Part shown: positions 36,000 through 47,197 of the stretch, in pieces
How positions within the stretch are numbered: the stretch's first letter is position 1
How the letters are laid out: each line of letters opens with the position of its first letter
Assembly (NCBI RefSeq): GCF_019977315.1
Contig: NZ_AP024652.1
Span: forward strand, 2,418,001 to 2,482,000
Direction of reading: 5' to 3'
Length of the DNA: 64,000 bases
Source of the DNA: Arthrobacter sp. StoSoilB22
Lineage (GTDB): Bacteria; Actinomycetota; Actinomycetes; Actinomycetales; Micrococcaceae
Program-made: the position numbers and the translations under genes
Notes under the pieces: model-generated
Seen by the model: only the letters and a program-made list of their open reading frames with translations
Told to the model about the DNA's origin: nothing
Database searches by the model: none

Positions 36000-37069
36000 C
36001 CACCACGGAGGAGTCGGTTTCGCTGTGGCAACCGGACATTCTTGGCCACGGATACGAGTGCATGCGCTTGCCTATGAAAGCCGATGAAGAAGGGCCGGTC
36101 ACGGCCACGCTCGTCAGGTACGCACCGCCGGCAACCCAGCCGTCCCCGCCAGGGATGCTTGACTTCCTGGCCTCCTTTACGAAGCGCAAACGACGCCCCG
36201 CACCAGCTGATCCCGGCGGAGCACCCAGAGTAGTTCTCTATTTGCACGGGTGGGCTGACTATTTCCTGCAAACCGAACTTGCCGAGTACCTGACGGCATC
36301 CGGCTTTCATTTCTATGCCCTGGACCTGCGGAAGTTCGGCCGCAGCCTGCTGCCAGGGCAGACACCTGGCTACACCTCGGACCTCGGCGTCTACGACGAA
36401 GACCTCGCAGCGGCCTTACGCGAGATCGAACGGGATGTCGCGCGAAGGACGGGTAGTTCCACGTCGCCTACCATCCACATGCTCGCCCACTCCTTGGGCG
36501 GGTTGATCGCTGCCCTCTGGGCGGACCGCCATCCCGGCCGGGTGGGTACACTCGTCCTGAACTCGCCGTGGCTCGAACTCCAGGGAAGTAGCTTGGTCCG
36601 CAGCATCGCCATGCATCTGGTTGAACCATTCGCCCGGACCGATCCCAAGCGTCCTTTCAGATTTCCGGAAATGCCTGCGTACTGGGAAAGCGTCAGCAAC
36701 GAGGGACATGGTGAGTGGATCCTGGATCCGGTGTGGCGGCCGCGGGCTTCGTTTCCCATCCGGGCTGGATGGACAAAAGCGGTGCTGGCAGGCCACGCAG
36801 CCGTAGAGCGCAAGCTCAACATCGACGCGCCCGTGTTGGTTCTTCTGTCCGGGCGGACACGGATCCAAGCCGAATGGACTCCGGACCTAATGCGCGCCGA
36901 TGCGGTCATCGACGTCGAGGAGACCTCACGGAGGGCCCTGGGCCTTGCCCGGCGGACTGCTGTGTTCCGCTATCCCGGAGCCCTGCACGACGTCTTTCTC
37001 TCACGGCGGACCGTCCGCCAACAGGCTTACCGGGACGTGGCGGTGTGGCTGGCTGCTTATCCGTACTGA
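35996..37069 (+). CDS. Alpha/beta hydrolase, tandem copy 2
   Basis: This 357-residue paralogue of the preceding gene shares its block order: YLHGWADYFLQTELAEY, nucleophile Ser in AHSLGGLIAAL, NSPWLELQGSSLVR and GALHDVFLS. It differs by an insert of about 25 basic residues near residue 60 (TKRKRRPAPADPGG). The ATG overlaps the stop of copy 1 (ATGA), so the two are coupled. Together they look like a tandem duplication that has diverged. Substrates are unknown, perhaps lipid or ester compounds used with the FAD dehydrogenase. Confidence 0.85.
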   Translation: MTTTEESVSLWQPDILGHGYECMRLPMKADEEGPVTATLVRYAPPATQPSPPGMLDFLASFTKRKRRPAPADPGGAPRVVLYLHGWADYFLQTELAEYLTASGFHFYALDLRKFGRSLLPGQTPGYTSDLGVYDEDLAAALREIERDVARRTGSSTSPTIHMLAHSLGGLIAALWADRHPGRVGTLVLNSPWLELQGSSLVRSIAMHLVEPFARTDPKRPFRFPEMPAYWESVSNEGHGEWILDPVWRPRASFPIRAGWTKAVLAGHAAVERKLNIDAPVLVLLSGRTRIQAEWTPDLMRADAVIDVEETSRRALGLARRTAVFRYPGALHDVFLSRRTVRQQAYRDVAVWLAAYPY

Positions 37070-37100
37070 TTTAGCAAGTGCATGCTACTTCGCTGGCGTG

Positions 37101-37925
37101 CTACTTCACGGCCGTCGCAGCGTCCACGGCCCCACCATAGCGACGGTCCCGTTTTGCATAAATTTCGACGGCGTCCCACAACGTCCGCCGGTCGACGTCC
37201 GGCCACAAGGTGTCCATGAAGACGAACTCCGCATAAGCGGATTGCCACAGGAGGAAGTTGGACAGCCTCTGCTCCCCGGAGCTGCGGAGAAAAAGATCCA
37301 CGTCAGGAAGGTCCGGTTCATCCAAGTACTTCTGAATCGTCTTCTCCGACACCGATCCCGGCTTCAGACGGCCGGCGGCGACGTCGTGCGCGATGGCTGA
37401 GACGGCGTCGGCAATTTCTGCGCGGCCGCCGTAATTAACACACATGGTCAGGGTGCAGGTGTCATTGGCGCGAGTGTAGTCCTCGGCCTCTTCCAACTCC
37501 TTGATCACCGAACCCCACAAGCGGGGTCGGCGACCGGCCCAGCGGATCCGCACACCCCACTCGTCCAGCTGGTTGCGCTGGCGGCGTAGTACATCCTTGT
37601 TAAATCCCATGAGGAAACGGACTTCCTCGGGTGATCGGCGCCAGTTCTCTGTGGAGAACGCATAGACGCTGACGTACTTGATTCCGAGTTCAATGGCTCC
37701 TGCCATGACGTCCAGGAGGGCCGGCTCCCCCGCCTTGTGCCCCTCTACCCGCGGGAGACCACGCTGATTGGCCCACCGCCCGTTGCCGTCCATGACTATC
37801 GCCACATGCTGCGGGATGAGCTCACTTGGAATGCTTGGCGGTACCGCCCCGGAAGGGTGCCTGTAAGGGGCGACTACCGGAGCCGTCCTAGCCATGGTTG
37901 CTTTATTCTTCTTACCAAGTGCCAC
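37101..37925 (-). CDS. uppS: Isoprenyl (cis-polyprenyl) diphosphate synthase
   Basis: This 274-residue enzyme makes the undecaprenyl/decaprenyl diphosphate carrier lipid for cell-wall synthesis. Motifs are [13 protein letters not shown] (catalytic Asp), FSTENWRR and the C-terminal [15 protein letters not shown]. The likely start is the GTG at 37925, two bases after the recO stop with a GGAG within recO; the ATG at 37895 is the alternative. Short N-terminal lead is variable. It is coupled to recO. Confidence 0.93.
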   Translation of the reverse strand: MALGKKNKATMARTAPVVAPYRHPSGAVPPSIPSELIPQHVAIVMDGNGRWANQRGLPRVEGHKAGEPALLDVMAGAIELGIKYVSVYAFSTENWRRSPEEVRFLMGFNKDVLRRQRNQLDEWGVRIRWAGRRPRLWGSVIKELEEAEDYTRANDTCTLTMCVNYGGRAEIADAVSAIAHDVAAGRLKPGSVSEKTIQKYLDEPDLPDVDLFLRSSGEQRLSNFLLWQSAYAEFVFMDTLWPDVDRRTLWDAVEIYAKRDRRYGGAVDAATAVK

Positions 37926-37927
37926 TG

Positions 37928-38680
37928 TCAGCTTCGCTCCACGTGTTTGAGTGATTTCAAGGCCCGTTCGAGGTGCCATTGAAGGTAGCTTGCCACTAAG
38001 CCCGCCGCCTCCCGTCTGTGCCGCGGGTCCGACGCATCAGCGACGCTCCACGTGCCAGTCAGCAAGGCACCAAGCAGCACCACAGTCTCCGGCGCGGGGG
38101 CCGGCGAACCCGGGGGCCTGCAGTCGCTGCAGACCATGCCTCCCACGGGAGCTGCAAATGCTGTATGAGGGCCGGGGCGGCCACAACGTGCGCAATCGGT
38201 GAAGCTCGGTGCCCAGCCACCTGTGGCCAACGCCCGCAAAAGATAGGAATCGAGAATCAGTTCCGGCGGATGGTCCGATCGGCTCAAGGCAGCCAAAGCA
38301 CCCACCAGCAGATTGTAGTGCGCAGTCCCTGATTCGGTGTCGACATCAGTGAGCTTCTCAGCAGTCTCTGTCATGGCTGCAGCCACGGTGAAACGTCCGT
38401 AATCGGCGGCGATGCTGCTTCCGTACGCACCCTTCGCTACGGCCTGCGTCACAATGTCCAAGGTCCGGCCTTGAACAAGTTGCAGGTCAGCCACCATGAA
38501 AGGCTCAAGCCGCGCCCCGAAACGGCTGCTGGTCCTGCGGACGCCCTTGGCCACGGCACGAACCTGGCCGTGGTGCTTGGTCAGTAACGTAATGATGCGA
38601 TCCGCCTCGCCCAACTTGTGGGTGCGGAGCACCACGGCATCGTCCCGATAGGACCGTGCTGCAAACGACGGATTGGCCAT
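37928..38680 (-). CDS. recO: DNA repair protein RecO
   Basis: This 250-residue protein has an N-terminal OB fold ([20 protein letters not shown], then [15 protein letters not shown]) and a C-terminal zinc site (CARC and CSDC, about residues 165-190). RecO anneals DNA and helps load RecA at gaps in the RecFOR pathway. The ATG at 38680 ([10 protein letters not shown]) is preferred over the longer frame to 38761. The recO-uppS pairing is common in actinobacteria. Confidence 0.93.
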   Translation of the reverse strand: MANPSFAARSYRDDAVVLRTHKLGEADRIITLLTKHHGQVRAVAKGVRRTSSRFGARLEPFMVADLQLVQGRTLDIVTQAVAKGAYGSSIAADYGRFTVAAAMTETAEKLTDVDTESGTAHYNLLVGALAALSRSDHPPELILDSYLLRALATGGWAPSFTDCARCGRPGPHTAFAAPVGGMVCSDCRPPGSPAPAPETVVLLGALLTGTWSVADASDPRHRREAAGLVASYLQWHLERALKSLKHVERS

Positions 38681-38724
38681 AACTAATCTTCGCACTTTGC
38701 CGGGGTCCGGCAGTGTTCGCCGGA

Positions 38725-38758
38725 CCGTGTGGTGACGGTATTTCCCGTCACCACACGG
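38725..38758 (-). terminator. Hairpin between leuA and recO
   Basis: A 14-bp perfect stem (CCGTGTGGTGACGG at 38725-38738 with 38745-38758) has a six-base loop and lies directly after the leuA stop. There is no T run, so it may stabilise the leuA 3' end rather than terminate alone. Confidence 0.55.
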
Positions 38759-38765
38759 CATGTGC

Positions 38766-40529
<1,764 letters not shown>

Positions 40530-40534
40530 CTAAG

Positions 40535-40611
40535 TGAAAGCTTAGCCGGACACAACGGAACTCCGCGGCGAGGATGGCCCAGCTTCAGATAGCTTTCAGG
40601 CCTCGCCGCGG
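40535..40611 (-). promoter_or_regulatory. leuA attenuator with possible pseudoknot
   Basis: An 11-bp perfect stem (CCGCGGCGAGG, 40601-40611 with 40563-40573) encloses a 27-base loop that starts at the leader stop codon. Eight bases of the loop (TGAAAGCT, 40598-40591) are exactly complementary to AGCTTTCA downstream (40542-40535), about 30 bases before the leuA start. Loop-to-downstream pairing would make a pseudoknot close to the ribosome site. Confidence 0.6.
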
Positions 40612-40628
40612 CAGCTAAGAAGAAGCAT
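40596..40628 (-). CDS. leuA leader peptide (MLLLSCRGEA)
   Basis: A ten-codon ORF, ATG CTT CTT CTT AGC TGC CGC GGC GAG GCC TGA, lies 91 bases upstream of leuA. Three consecutive leucine codons are the classic sensor of leucyl-tRNA supply. The ORF overlaps the left arm of a strong hairpin, so ribosome stalling at the Leu codons would change folding. The ribosome site is weak. Confidence 0.7.
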   Translation of the reverse strand: MLLLSCRGEA

Positions 40629-40754
40629 CGCCGTACGCACAAATTCACAGTAACACGATGCGTATGATGACAGTGCAACACCTCATGCAACGTCCACTAT
40701 GCAGACGCCGCGACGGTGGCAACGCCGGCTGCAGTGTCCACACAAGGAGCCACA

Positions 40755-42707
40755 GTGCCACAATCGGGGATCTCTCTTTCGAATATCGATCACAGCGTCC
40801 GGCCCCAGGACGACCTTTATCAGCACGTCAACGGCGCGTGGCTCAACAGCACAACGATCCCCGACGACAGGCCGCTGGAAGGTACCTTCACCGCCTTGCG
40901 GGATGGCGCCGAATTGGCCGTCAAGGCGATCATCGAAGAAGCGGCCGCCAAGGGAGAGTCAGCCACCGGCGTCGAACAGAAAGTCGGCGGTCTCTACGCC
41001 AGCTTCATGGACGAAGAAGCAGTCGAAGCAAAAGGTATGGACCCCGTGCGAAGCCGCCTTGATGAGGTGCAGGCGGTGGGCTCTGTGGAGGAACTGGCTG
41101 CCCTGATGGGACGCCTGTTCCGCTCAGACGTCTCCGGGCTCTTCTCCATCTATCCTGCTCCGGACGCCGGCAACCCCGAACGCATCCTCCTGTATATCGG
41201 GCAAGGGGGCCTGGGCTTGCCGGACGAGTCCTACTACCGCGAAGAAAAGTTCGCGGGCATCGTGGCTGCCTACGGTGAATACATTTCAAAGCTTTTCAAT
41301 CTCGCGGGTATCGCGGACGCGCAAGCTTCCGCACAGCGCATCGTCGCACTGGAAACCGCCCTGGCGTCCCACCACTGGGACAACGTCACCCTGCGCGACC
41401 CCCAAAAGACCTACAACCTCAAGACCGCAGATGAAGCAGTGGCAATCTTCCCCCTGCTCGACACGTGGTTCCAGGCAGCGCGGGTAGACGCAGCAAAGCG
41501 GAGTGAAATAGTGGTGAGCACTCCGGACTTCTTTGCGGGCGCTGCGGCTTTGCTGGAATCCGAGTCGCTGGAAGCATGGAAGGAATGGCTGACACTCCGG
41601 GTTCTCAGCTCGGCCGCCCCGTACCTGTCATCAGGGTTCGTCTCCACGAACTTCGACTTCTACGGCACCACGCTTAGCGGTACGCCACAGAACAAAGAGC
41701 GGTGGAAGCGCGGGGTGGCAGTGGTCGAAGCAGCCCTCGGCGAGGCCGTGGGCCAGATCTATGTTGATCGGCACTTCCCTGCGGGACACAAGGCAAGGAT
41801 GGAGACGCTGGTCTCAAACCTGATCGAAGCCTACCGGGAGAGCATCTCCTCCCTGGCGTGGATGGGTGCGGAAACCAAGAAGGAAGCCCTGAAAAAGCTG
41901 GACGCATTCCGTCCAAAAATCGGCTTCCCGGAAAAATGGATCGACTACTCTGCCGTCGAGATCGACCCCACGGATCTTCTTGGCAACGTCGAGCGTGCCC
42001 ATGATGCGGACGTGAACCGGCACTTGGATGAAATCGGCAAGCCGGTCGATCTGACAAAGTGGCTTATGACACCCCAGACGGTCAACGCCTACTATCATCC
42101 AATGCTCAATGAGATCGTCTTCCCTGCGGCTATCCTTCAGCCCCCGTTCTTCACTGCGGATGCAGACGACGCGGTGAACTATGGCGGCATCGGCGCGGTG
42201 ATCGGTCACGAAATCGGCCATGGTTTCGACGACCAAGGATCCCAATTCGATGGCAGCGGCGCGCTCCGCAATTGGTGGACCGAGGACGACCGGACAGCCT
42301 TCGAAGCCCTGACGGCGAAGTTGGTTTCCCAATACGACGCTTTGTCCCCCTATGCTGCGCCGGAGCATAAGGTCAACGGCAAGCTGACCCTGGGCGAGAA
42401 CATCGGCGACCTCGGAGGCCTGACGATTGCCTACAAGGCCTACCTCCTGAGCCTGAACGGAGCCGAGCCGGAGGTCATTGACGGCTTCACGGGATTCCAA
42501 CGATTCTTTATGTCGTGGGCTGCCGGCTGGCGCCAAGTGATCCGCACTGAAGAAGCCATCCGGAGACTGGCTACCGACCCCCACTCCCCCAACGAGTTCC
42601 GCACCAACGCCATTGCCCGTAACCTCGACGCATTCCATGCAGCATTCGCCGTGACTGAAACCGACGGCATGTGGATGGAACCCGGGGAACGCGTCAGCAT
42701 CTGGTAG
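40755..42707 (+). CDS. M13 family zinc metallopeptidase (neprilysin/PepO-like)
   Basis: This 650-residue peptidase has the zinc site VIGHEIGHGFDDQG, the second Glu motif GENIGDLGGL, and the substrate-binding NAYYHP motif; the N-terminal helical cap domain starts DDLYQHVNGAWL. No signal peptide is visible, so it is probably cytoplasmic. The start is GTG at 40755, five bases after AAGGAG; the frame is open from 40716. Oligopeptide degradation is the likely role. Confidence 0.94.
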   Translation: MPQSGISLSNIDHSVRPQDDLYQHVNGAWLNSTTIPDDRPLEGTFTALRDGAELAVKAIIEEAAAKGESATGVEQKVGGLYASFMDEEAVEAKGMDPVRSRLDEVQAVGSVEELAALMGRLFRSDVSGLFSIYPAPDAGNPERILLYIGQGGLGLPDESYYREEKFAGIVAAYGEYISKLFNLAGIADAQASAQRIVALETALASHHWDNVTLRDPQKTYNLKTADEAVAIFPLLDTWFQAARVDAAKRSEIVVSTPDFFAGAAALLESESLEAWKEWLTLRVLSSAAPYLSSGFVSTNFDFYGTTLSGTPQNKERWKRGVAVVEAALGEAVGQIYVDRHFPAGHKARMETLVSNLIEAYRESISSLAWMGAETKKEALKKLDAFRPKIGFPEKWIDYSAVEIDPTDLLGNVERAHDADVNRHLDEIGKPVDLTKWLMTPQTVNAYYHPMLNEIVFPAAILQPPFFTADADDAVNYGGIGAVIGHEIGHGFDDQGSQFDGSGALRNWWTEDDRTAFEALTAKLVSQYDALSPYAAPEHKVNGKLTLGENIGDLGGLTIAYKAYLLSLNGAEPEVIDGFTGFQRFFMSWAAGWRQVIRTEEAIRRLATDPHSPNEFRTNAIARNLDAFHAAFAVTETDGMWMEPGERVSIW

Positions 42708-42720
42708 TACCCGCATGACA

Positions 42721-42762
42721 CAACGGCCGGCCAGTTCAAAAACTGGCCGGCCGTTGTTGTTT
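42721..42762. terminator. Bidirectional terminator between M13 gene and LCP gene
   Basis: A 16-bp perfect stem (CAACGGCCGGCCAGTT at 42721-42736 with 42741-42756) has a CAAA loop and is followed by TTGTTTG. It lies between converging genes. Confidence 0.88.
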
Positions 42763-42780
42763 GCTCCTAATGCATGGAAC

Positions 42781-44343
42781 CTATTGCTGATCGATGTACA
42801 GGGGATTCACCTGTTGGCACACGGCATCGTTAGCTGTTTGGTTGACTACATCGGACGGCACCGAAGCCGCACCGTAAGCGGTCCCCGTGCCGAAGTCAGT
42901 ACCCACGTAAAGCTGCACTCCCGCCACACCCGGGGACTCCTGAACCTGAGCGGCAGGGATGCCGAAAAGTGTAGCTACGTCAGCAGCAACGTCCGCAAAG
43001 CCCGGTCCGTAATAAAGCACCGTCTGATCCACCGGATTAGCCAAGTAGGACACCGTCTGGGCGAAGCCGTTGCCAGTGAGCACGGTCATGAGCTCCTGCG
43101 CCCTGGTTGGAACGCCGCTGCCGTTGGCGACGGCCACCGGCTGAATCGCTTTGTCATACGCAGGTGCGGCAGGCGTAGTAGCCGTGGGCTGTGGGGCCGG
43201 GCTTTCGCTCGGTACAGGAGTGGACGTCGCACCAGGCGTCGTGAGGTCAAGATCGGCACGAAGCGCGGCGAACAGCTGTGATGCTTGGGGCTCGACGAGC
43301 TCCAACCTGTTAAGGTCCACCGCTGCCTGCTGCGTGGGCACCGCTACGAACGCCACCTTGGAAACATCAATGTCCTTGAGTCGCCCGCCAATGGTCAACA
43401 GTGAAGGAACTGACGCCAGGCCCTCGTCCACGGTCAGGTTCTGCGTGACCACATCTGCGATCTGCAGCAGCCTCTGCGGGTTACCCAGAGTCCCCTCATC
43501 CTTAAGCTTCCGGGTGAGGGATGAAAGGAACGCTTGCTGACCCTTGATGCGGCCAAGGTCACCTCCATCGCCGAAAGCATGCCTGGTCCGGAGGAATGCC
43601 AAAGCCTGTTCGCCTTCCACCAAGGAATCCCCCTTGGCGAGGCGGAGCCGGGAATCCGGGTCAAAGACCGGATCACTGACGCAAACGTTCACGCCACCCA
43701 CAGCATGCGAAAGCTCCTTGACTGCGTTGAAATCGGCCATCATGAAGTGGTCGATTTCCAAACCGGTGAGCTTGTTGACCGTATCCACGGCGCAACCGAT
43801 TCCAGCTTCAGCCATGGCCTCGTTGATCATCACGCCGCTGCGGGCAGGGAATGTCTGGTTGTTGGTGCGGTCGGTGCACTGCGGCACATCCACCAACAGG
43901 TCTCGCGGGAAACTCAGCACATTGACGCGTTTGTTATCCGCGGAGATGTCCAACAGCATCATGACATCGGAATGGCCATAGCCGGTGGAGTCCTCGGTGC
44001 TACCGTATTCGGCATTCTTTCCGTCACGGGTATCGGAGCCAAGGATCAGGATCTGCAGTCGATCCGTTTTGTCATCCACCAGCGGGTCACCGGCATTACG
44101 GGTTTCCCCGGCGCTCAAGGGCGCCTTGGTGATGTTGTTCTGCAGCCGGATAAACCAAAAAGCAGCAAAGGCAACGCCGGCAACCAGGGCAACGGAGACT
44201 ACGCCGGTGACGATCTTCAACCAAAGTGGCAGCCCCTTGGGCACCCTCATATGGCGAGGGGTGCCGTCGGCATCCTCACCATGGCGTGCCCCCGCGGGGC
44301 CAGCGGTGCCGGTGCCCTGCGGGCGGGCGTCACGACGTCGCAC
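42781..44343 (-). CDS. LytR-CpsA-Psr family cell-wall ligase with LytR C-terminal domain
   Basis: This 520-residue protein has a cytoplasmic basic N-terminus, one membrane helix (about residues 43-67), the LCP catalytic domain (about 95-265: ILILGSDTRDG, DVMMLLDIS, VNVLSFPRDL), a linker, and a LytR_C domain (about 410-500). LCP enzymes attach wall polymers such as teichoic or teichuronic acids to peptidoglycan using polyprenyl-linked donors. The conserved Asp/Arg residues are present. The start is GTG at 44343; an internal start is possible. Confidence 0.9.
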   Translation of the reverse strand: MRRRDARPQGTGTAGPAGARHGEDADGTPRHMRVPKGLPLWLKIVTGVVSVALVAGVAFAAFWFIRLQNNITKAPLSAGETRNAGDPLVDDKTDRLQILILGSDTRDGKNAEYGSTEDSTGYGHSDVMMLLDISADNKRVNVLSFPRDLLVDVPQCTDRTNNQTFPARSGVMINEAMAEAGIGCAVDTVNKLTGLEIDHFMMADFNAVKELSHAVGGVNVCVSDPVFDPDSRLRLAKGDSLVEGEQALAFLRTRHAFGDGGDLGRIKGQQAFLSSLTRKLKDEGTLGNPQRLLQIADVVTQNLTVDEGLASVPSLLTIGGRLKDIDVSKVAFVAVPTQQAAVDLNRLELVEPQASQLFAALRADLDLTTPGATSTPVPSESPAPQPTATTPAAPAYDKAIQPVAVANGSGVPTRAQELMTVLTGNGFAQTVSYLANPVDQTVLYYGPGFADVAADVATLFGIPAAQVQESPGVAGVQLYVGTDFGTGTAYGAASVPSDVVNQTANDAVCQQVNPLYIDQQ

Positions 44344-44449
44344 TATTCGGTTTACCTTTCATCAAACAGCTGGATCCCCGCAATCATAGTTGCCGTTTCT
44401 GGGAAGTTCCTTATCGGGCCTCAAGCCACGCCGGATCCAGCGACGCGAA

Positions 44450-45412
44450 TCAGAAGCCGAGTTTGACCAATTGCTTGGGATCGCGCTGCCAATCCTTGGC
44501 CACCTTGACGTGAAGATCGAGGTAGATGCGGGTGCCGAGCAGAGTCTCAATACCCTTTCGGGCGTTGGTTCCCACCTCTCGCAAACGGCTTCCGCCCTTG
44601 CCGATGATGATGGCCTTCTGGGAAGGCCGCTCAACGTAAAGGTTCACGCGAACATCCAACAGCGGGTTGTCCTCGGTCCGGCCTTCGCGGGGAACGATTT
44701 CCTCCACCACCACAGCGAGCGAGTGGGGAAGTTCATCGCGGACGCCCTCAAGGGCCGCTTCGCGAATCAGCTCTGCGATCATGACGGCCTCAGGCTCGTC
44801 AGTCAGCTCGCCGTCAGGATACAGCGGAGGTGAGGACGGCATGTGGCTGATCAGGACGTCTGCAACAGTGGAGACCTGAAAACCGTCGGCGGCAGAGACA
44901 GGGACGATGTCGGCCCAGCCCTGCTCGCCAAGAACCTCGCGGCCCAACGCGGCGACGGCGAGCAATTGCTCCGTCAACGCCTGACGATCCACCAGGTCGG
45001 TTTTGGTCACCAGTGCCACGATGGGCTTGCGTCCGACGGCGGCCAGCTGAGCGGCGATGTATTTGTCGCCGGGGCCGATTTTTTCGTTGGCCGGCAGACA
45101 GAAACCGATGGCATCGACTTCCGCCAGGGTGTCTGCAACAAGTTCGTTGAGCCGCTTCCCCAGCAGGGTACGTGGGCGGTGAAGGCCGGGAGTGTCCACA
45201 AGGATCAATTGGGCATCATCGCGGTGGACGATACCGCGAATGGTGTGCCGTGTAGTTTGCGGTTTGGCCGAGGTGATGGCCACTTTCTGGCCAACCAACG
45301 CGTTGGTCAGCGTCGACTTACCCGCGTTGGGCCGGCCCACCAGCACCGAGAAGCCAGCGTGGAAGCCACCGAAGTCTGCATCGGCGTCAAATTTGTTATT
45401 TTGCTTGCTCAC
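44450..45412 (-). CDS. era: GTPase Era
   Basis: This 320-residue ribosome-assembly GTPase has G1 GRPNAGKST, G3 DTPG and G4 TKTD, with a C-terminal KH domain (about residues 225-310: IIIGKGGSRLREVG) that binds the 3' end of 16S rRNA. The start is GTG at 45412 ([11 protein letters not shown]) after GGGAG; it overlaps the CNNM gene by 17 bases. It ends the operon phoH-ybeY-CNNM-era, a conserved ribosome-maturation cluster. Confidence 0.95.
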   Translation of the reverse strand: MSKQNNKFDADADFGGFHAGFSVLVGRPNAGKSTLTNALVGQKVAITSAKPQTTRHTIRGIVHRDDAQLILVDTPGLHRPRTLLGKRLNELVADTLAEVDAIGFCLPANEKIGPGDKYIAAQLAAVGRKPIVALVTKTDLVDRQALTEQLLAVAALGREVLGEQGWADIVPVSAADGFQVSTVADVLISHMPSSPPLYPDGELTDEPEAVMIAELIREAALEGVRDELPHSLAVVVEEIVPREGRTEDNPLLDVRVNLYVERPSQKAIIIGKGGSRLREVGTNARKGIETLLGTRIYLDLHVKVAKDWQRDPKQLVKLGF

Positions 45413-46727
45413 GTGGAACTCCCTGTTGCGTTGAGTCGGCGTCATCGAGTAGGTCTTCAAAGTCAGTGTCTTCCTTTGGCATGGCTGCCGCAATGATGTG
45501 GCTGACTCTGTTTCGGCGACCCTCCAGCCTATCTGCCCGGAGCGATATTCCGTTCACTTCAACGGCGCTCCCCACAATGGGAACCTGCCCAAGGGCCTTT
45601 GCGAGCAGACCGCCTACTGTATCCACCTCGTCGTCGTCCAGATCGATGTCGAAAAGTTCACCCAAGTCATCGATGCTCATGCGGGCGCTTACTCGATATG
45701 TACCATCATCGAGGTGAACGGCCTCTTCGGCGGCGGCGTCGTACTCATCCACGATCTCGCCAACAATTTCCTCGATAAGATCCTCGAGGGTGACCAACCC
45801 GGCGGTGCCGCCGTACTCGTCGATGACGATCGCTACGTGTGTGGACTCTTTCTGGAGTTCCCTGAGGAGGTCGCTCACGGGCTTCGATTCCGGGACATAC
45901 CGCACGTCCCGGGCGAGTGAATCAACATCGTGAACTTGCAGTCCTGGTTCCCTCCGATGCATGGCCGCAGCCACATCCTTGAGGTACAAAATCCCACGGA
46001 TCTGATCGGTGTTCTCCCCGATGACGGGGATCCTTGAGTAACCGGACCGCAGGAAAAGGCCCATTGCCGTTTCGAGATTCGAGCCCGTACCGATGCTCAC
46101 AATATCGGTGCGGGGTACCATGACGGAACGCACCAAAGTATCACCAAAATCAAAGACCGAATGAATGAGTTCTGCCTCATTGTCTTCGATCATGTCCGAC
46201 TCGGCGGCACGATCGACGAATTCGCGAAACTCTTCCTCGCTGACGAAAGCGTCGTCGCCACTTGGGGCACCGGGGGCGACTGCCTGTCCCAGCGCCACCA
46301 ACCAGCCGGGGATGGGCCCTAGTATCCAGCAGAGGAACCTGATGAGCGGGGCGGTGAAACGAACGACGGGTCCGGAGTGCGCCCGGCCCAACTGCCGGGG
46401 CGAAACGCCGACCAGTACAAACCCGATCACCGCCATGATCCCCGTAGCTGCAAGTCCGGCGAGCCAGACGTTGTCCAGCAAACTGTGGAGGACCACGGCG
46501 ACGGCGACTGCTGCCGCCATTTCAAACCAGACCCGCCAAAAACGCAGAGCGCGCATATGTGCGATCGGGTTCTTGAGGATACCGCCCAGGGCCTTGCCCT
46601 TGCTCCGCACTATGGATTGTTCGGCCTCATGCCGGGGCAGGAAGTTCAATGCAGCCTCGGCTGCAGTCAGCAGTGCAACGAAGCTGAGGAACACCAGCGC
46701 CATGCCGACCAGGATGATCGAGGTCAC
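45396..46727 (-). CDS. CNNM/hemolysin-C family transporter with CBS domains
   Basis: This 443-residue protein has a DUF21/CNNM membrane domain (about residues 1-185, four segments), a CBS pair (about 200-330: [24 protein letters not shown]) and a C-terminal CorC/HlyC domain (about 340-425). Such proteins export divalent cations, often Mg2+ or Co2+. It overlaps ybeY by 4 bases upstream. A hemolytic function is not implied by the name. Confidence 0.92.
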   Translation of the reverse strand: MTSIILVGMALVFLSFVALLTAAEAALNFLPRHEAEQSIVRSKGKALGGILKNPIAHMRALRFWRVWFEMAAAVAVAVVLHSLLDNVWLAGLAATGIMAVIGFVLVGVSPRQLGRAHSGPVVRFTAPLIRFLCWILGPIPGWLVALGQAVAPGAPSGDDAFVSEEEFREFVDRAAESDMIEDNEAELIHSVFDFGDTLVRSVMVPRTDIVSIGTGSNLETAMGLFLRSGYSRIPVIGENTDQIRGILYLKDVAAAMHRREPGLQVHDVDSLARDVRYVPESKPVSDLLRELQKESTHVAIVIDEYGGTAGLVTLEDLIEEIVGEIVDEYDAAAEEAVHLDDGTYRVSARMSIDDLGELFDIDLDDDEVDTVGGLLAKALGQVPIVGSAVEVNGISLRADRLEGRRNRVSHIIAAAMPKEDTDFEDLLDDADSTQQGVPREQAK

Positions 46728-47197
46728 TGCATGGTCTCCATGGGGGCATCCTTGCCCAGGAATTCAGACAGCAGTTCCCGCTGCAAACCGAACATCTCTT
46801 CTTTTTCCTCCGGCTCTGCGTGGTCAAAGCCAAGCAGATGCAGAATTCCGTGGGTGGTCAGGAGCAGCATCTCATCCTGCGTCGCGTGGCCTGCGTTTGC
46901 TGCCTGCACCTCTGCCACCTGCGGGCAGATGGCGATGTCACCCAGCATGCCTTGTGGCGTGGGCTTGTCCGGGGTGCCCGGCGTCAATTCGTCCATGGGT
47001 ACGGACAAAACGTCCGTAGCCCCGGGCTCGTCCATCAGTTCGATGTGCAGTTTCTCCATGGCCGGTTCATCGACAAGGAGGATGGACAGTTCTGCCTGGG
47101 GATGGATGTACAAACGCTCGAAGATGAAGCGGGACAACGTCACCAGTTGGGCCTCGTCCACCGCTACACCGGACTCGTTGTTTACTTCAATGCTCAT
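46724..47197 (-). CDS. ybeY: rRNA maturation endonuclease YbeY
   Basis: This 157-residue metalloenzyme has the zinc motif HGILHLLGFDH (H-x3-H-x5-H) near residue 120 and the preceding GDIAICPQVA. YbeY trims 16S rRNA 3' ends and takes part in ribosome quality control. It overlaps phoH and the CNNM gene by 4 bases each, so the operon is translationally coupled. Confidence 0.95.
   Translation of the reverse strand: MSIEVNNESGVAVDEAQLVTLSRFIFERLYIHPQAELSILLVDEPAMEKLHIELMDEPGATDVLSVPMDELTPGTPDKPTPQGMLGDIAICPQVAEVQAANAGHATQDEMLLLTTHGILHLLGFDHAEPEEKEEMFGLQRELLSEFLGKDAPMETMQ

Noticed and set aside
37083..37107. TGCTACTTC repeated at 37083-37091 and 37099-37107, resembling part of the element's end repeat
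   Set aside because: Only nine bases, it overlaps the uppS stop, lacks the ACTCCCG part and has no recombinase nearby; probably chance.
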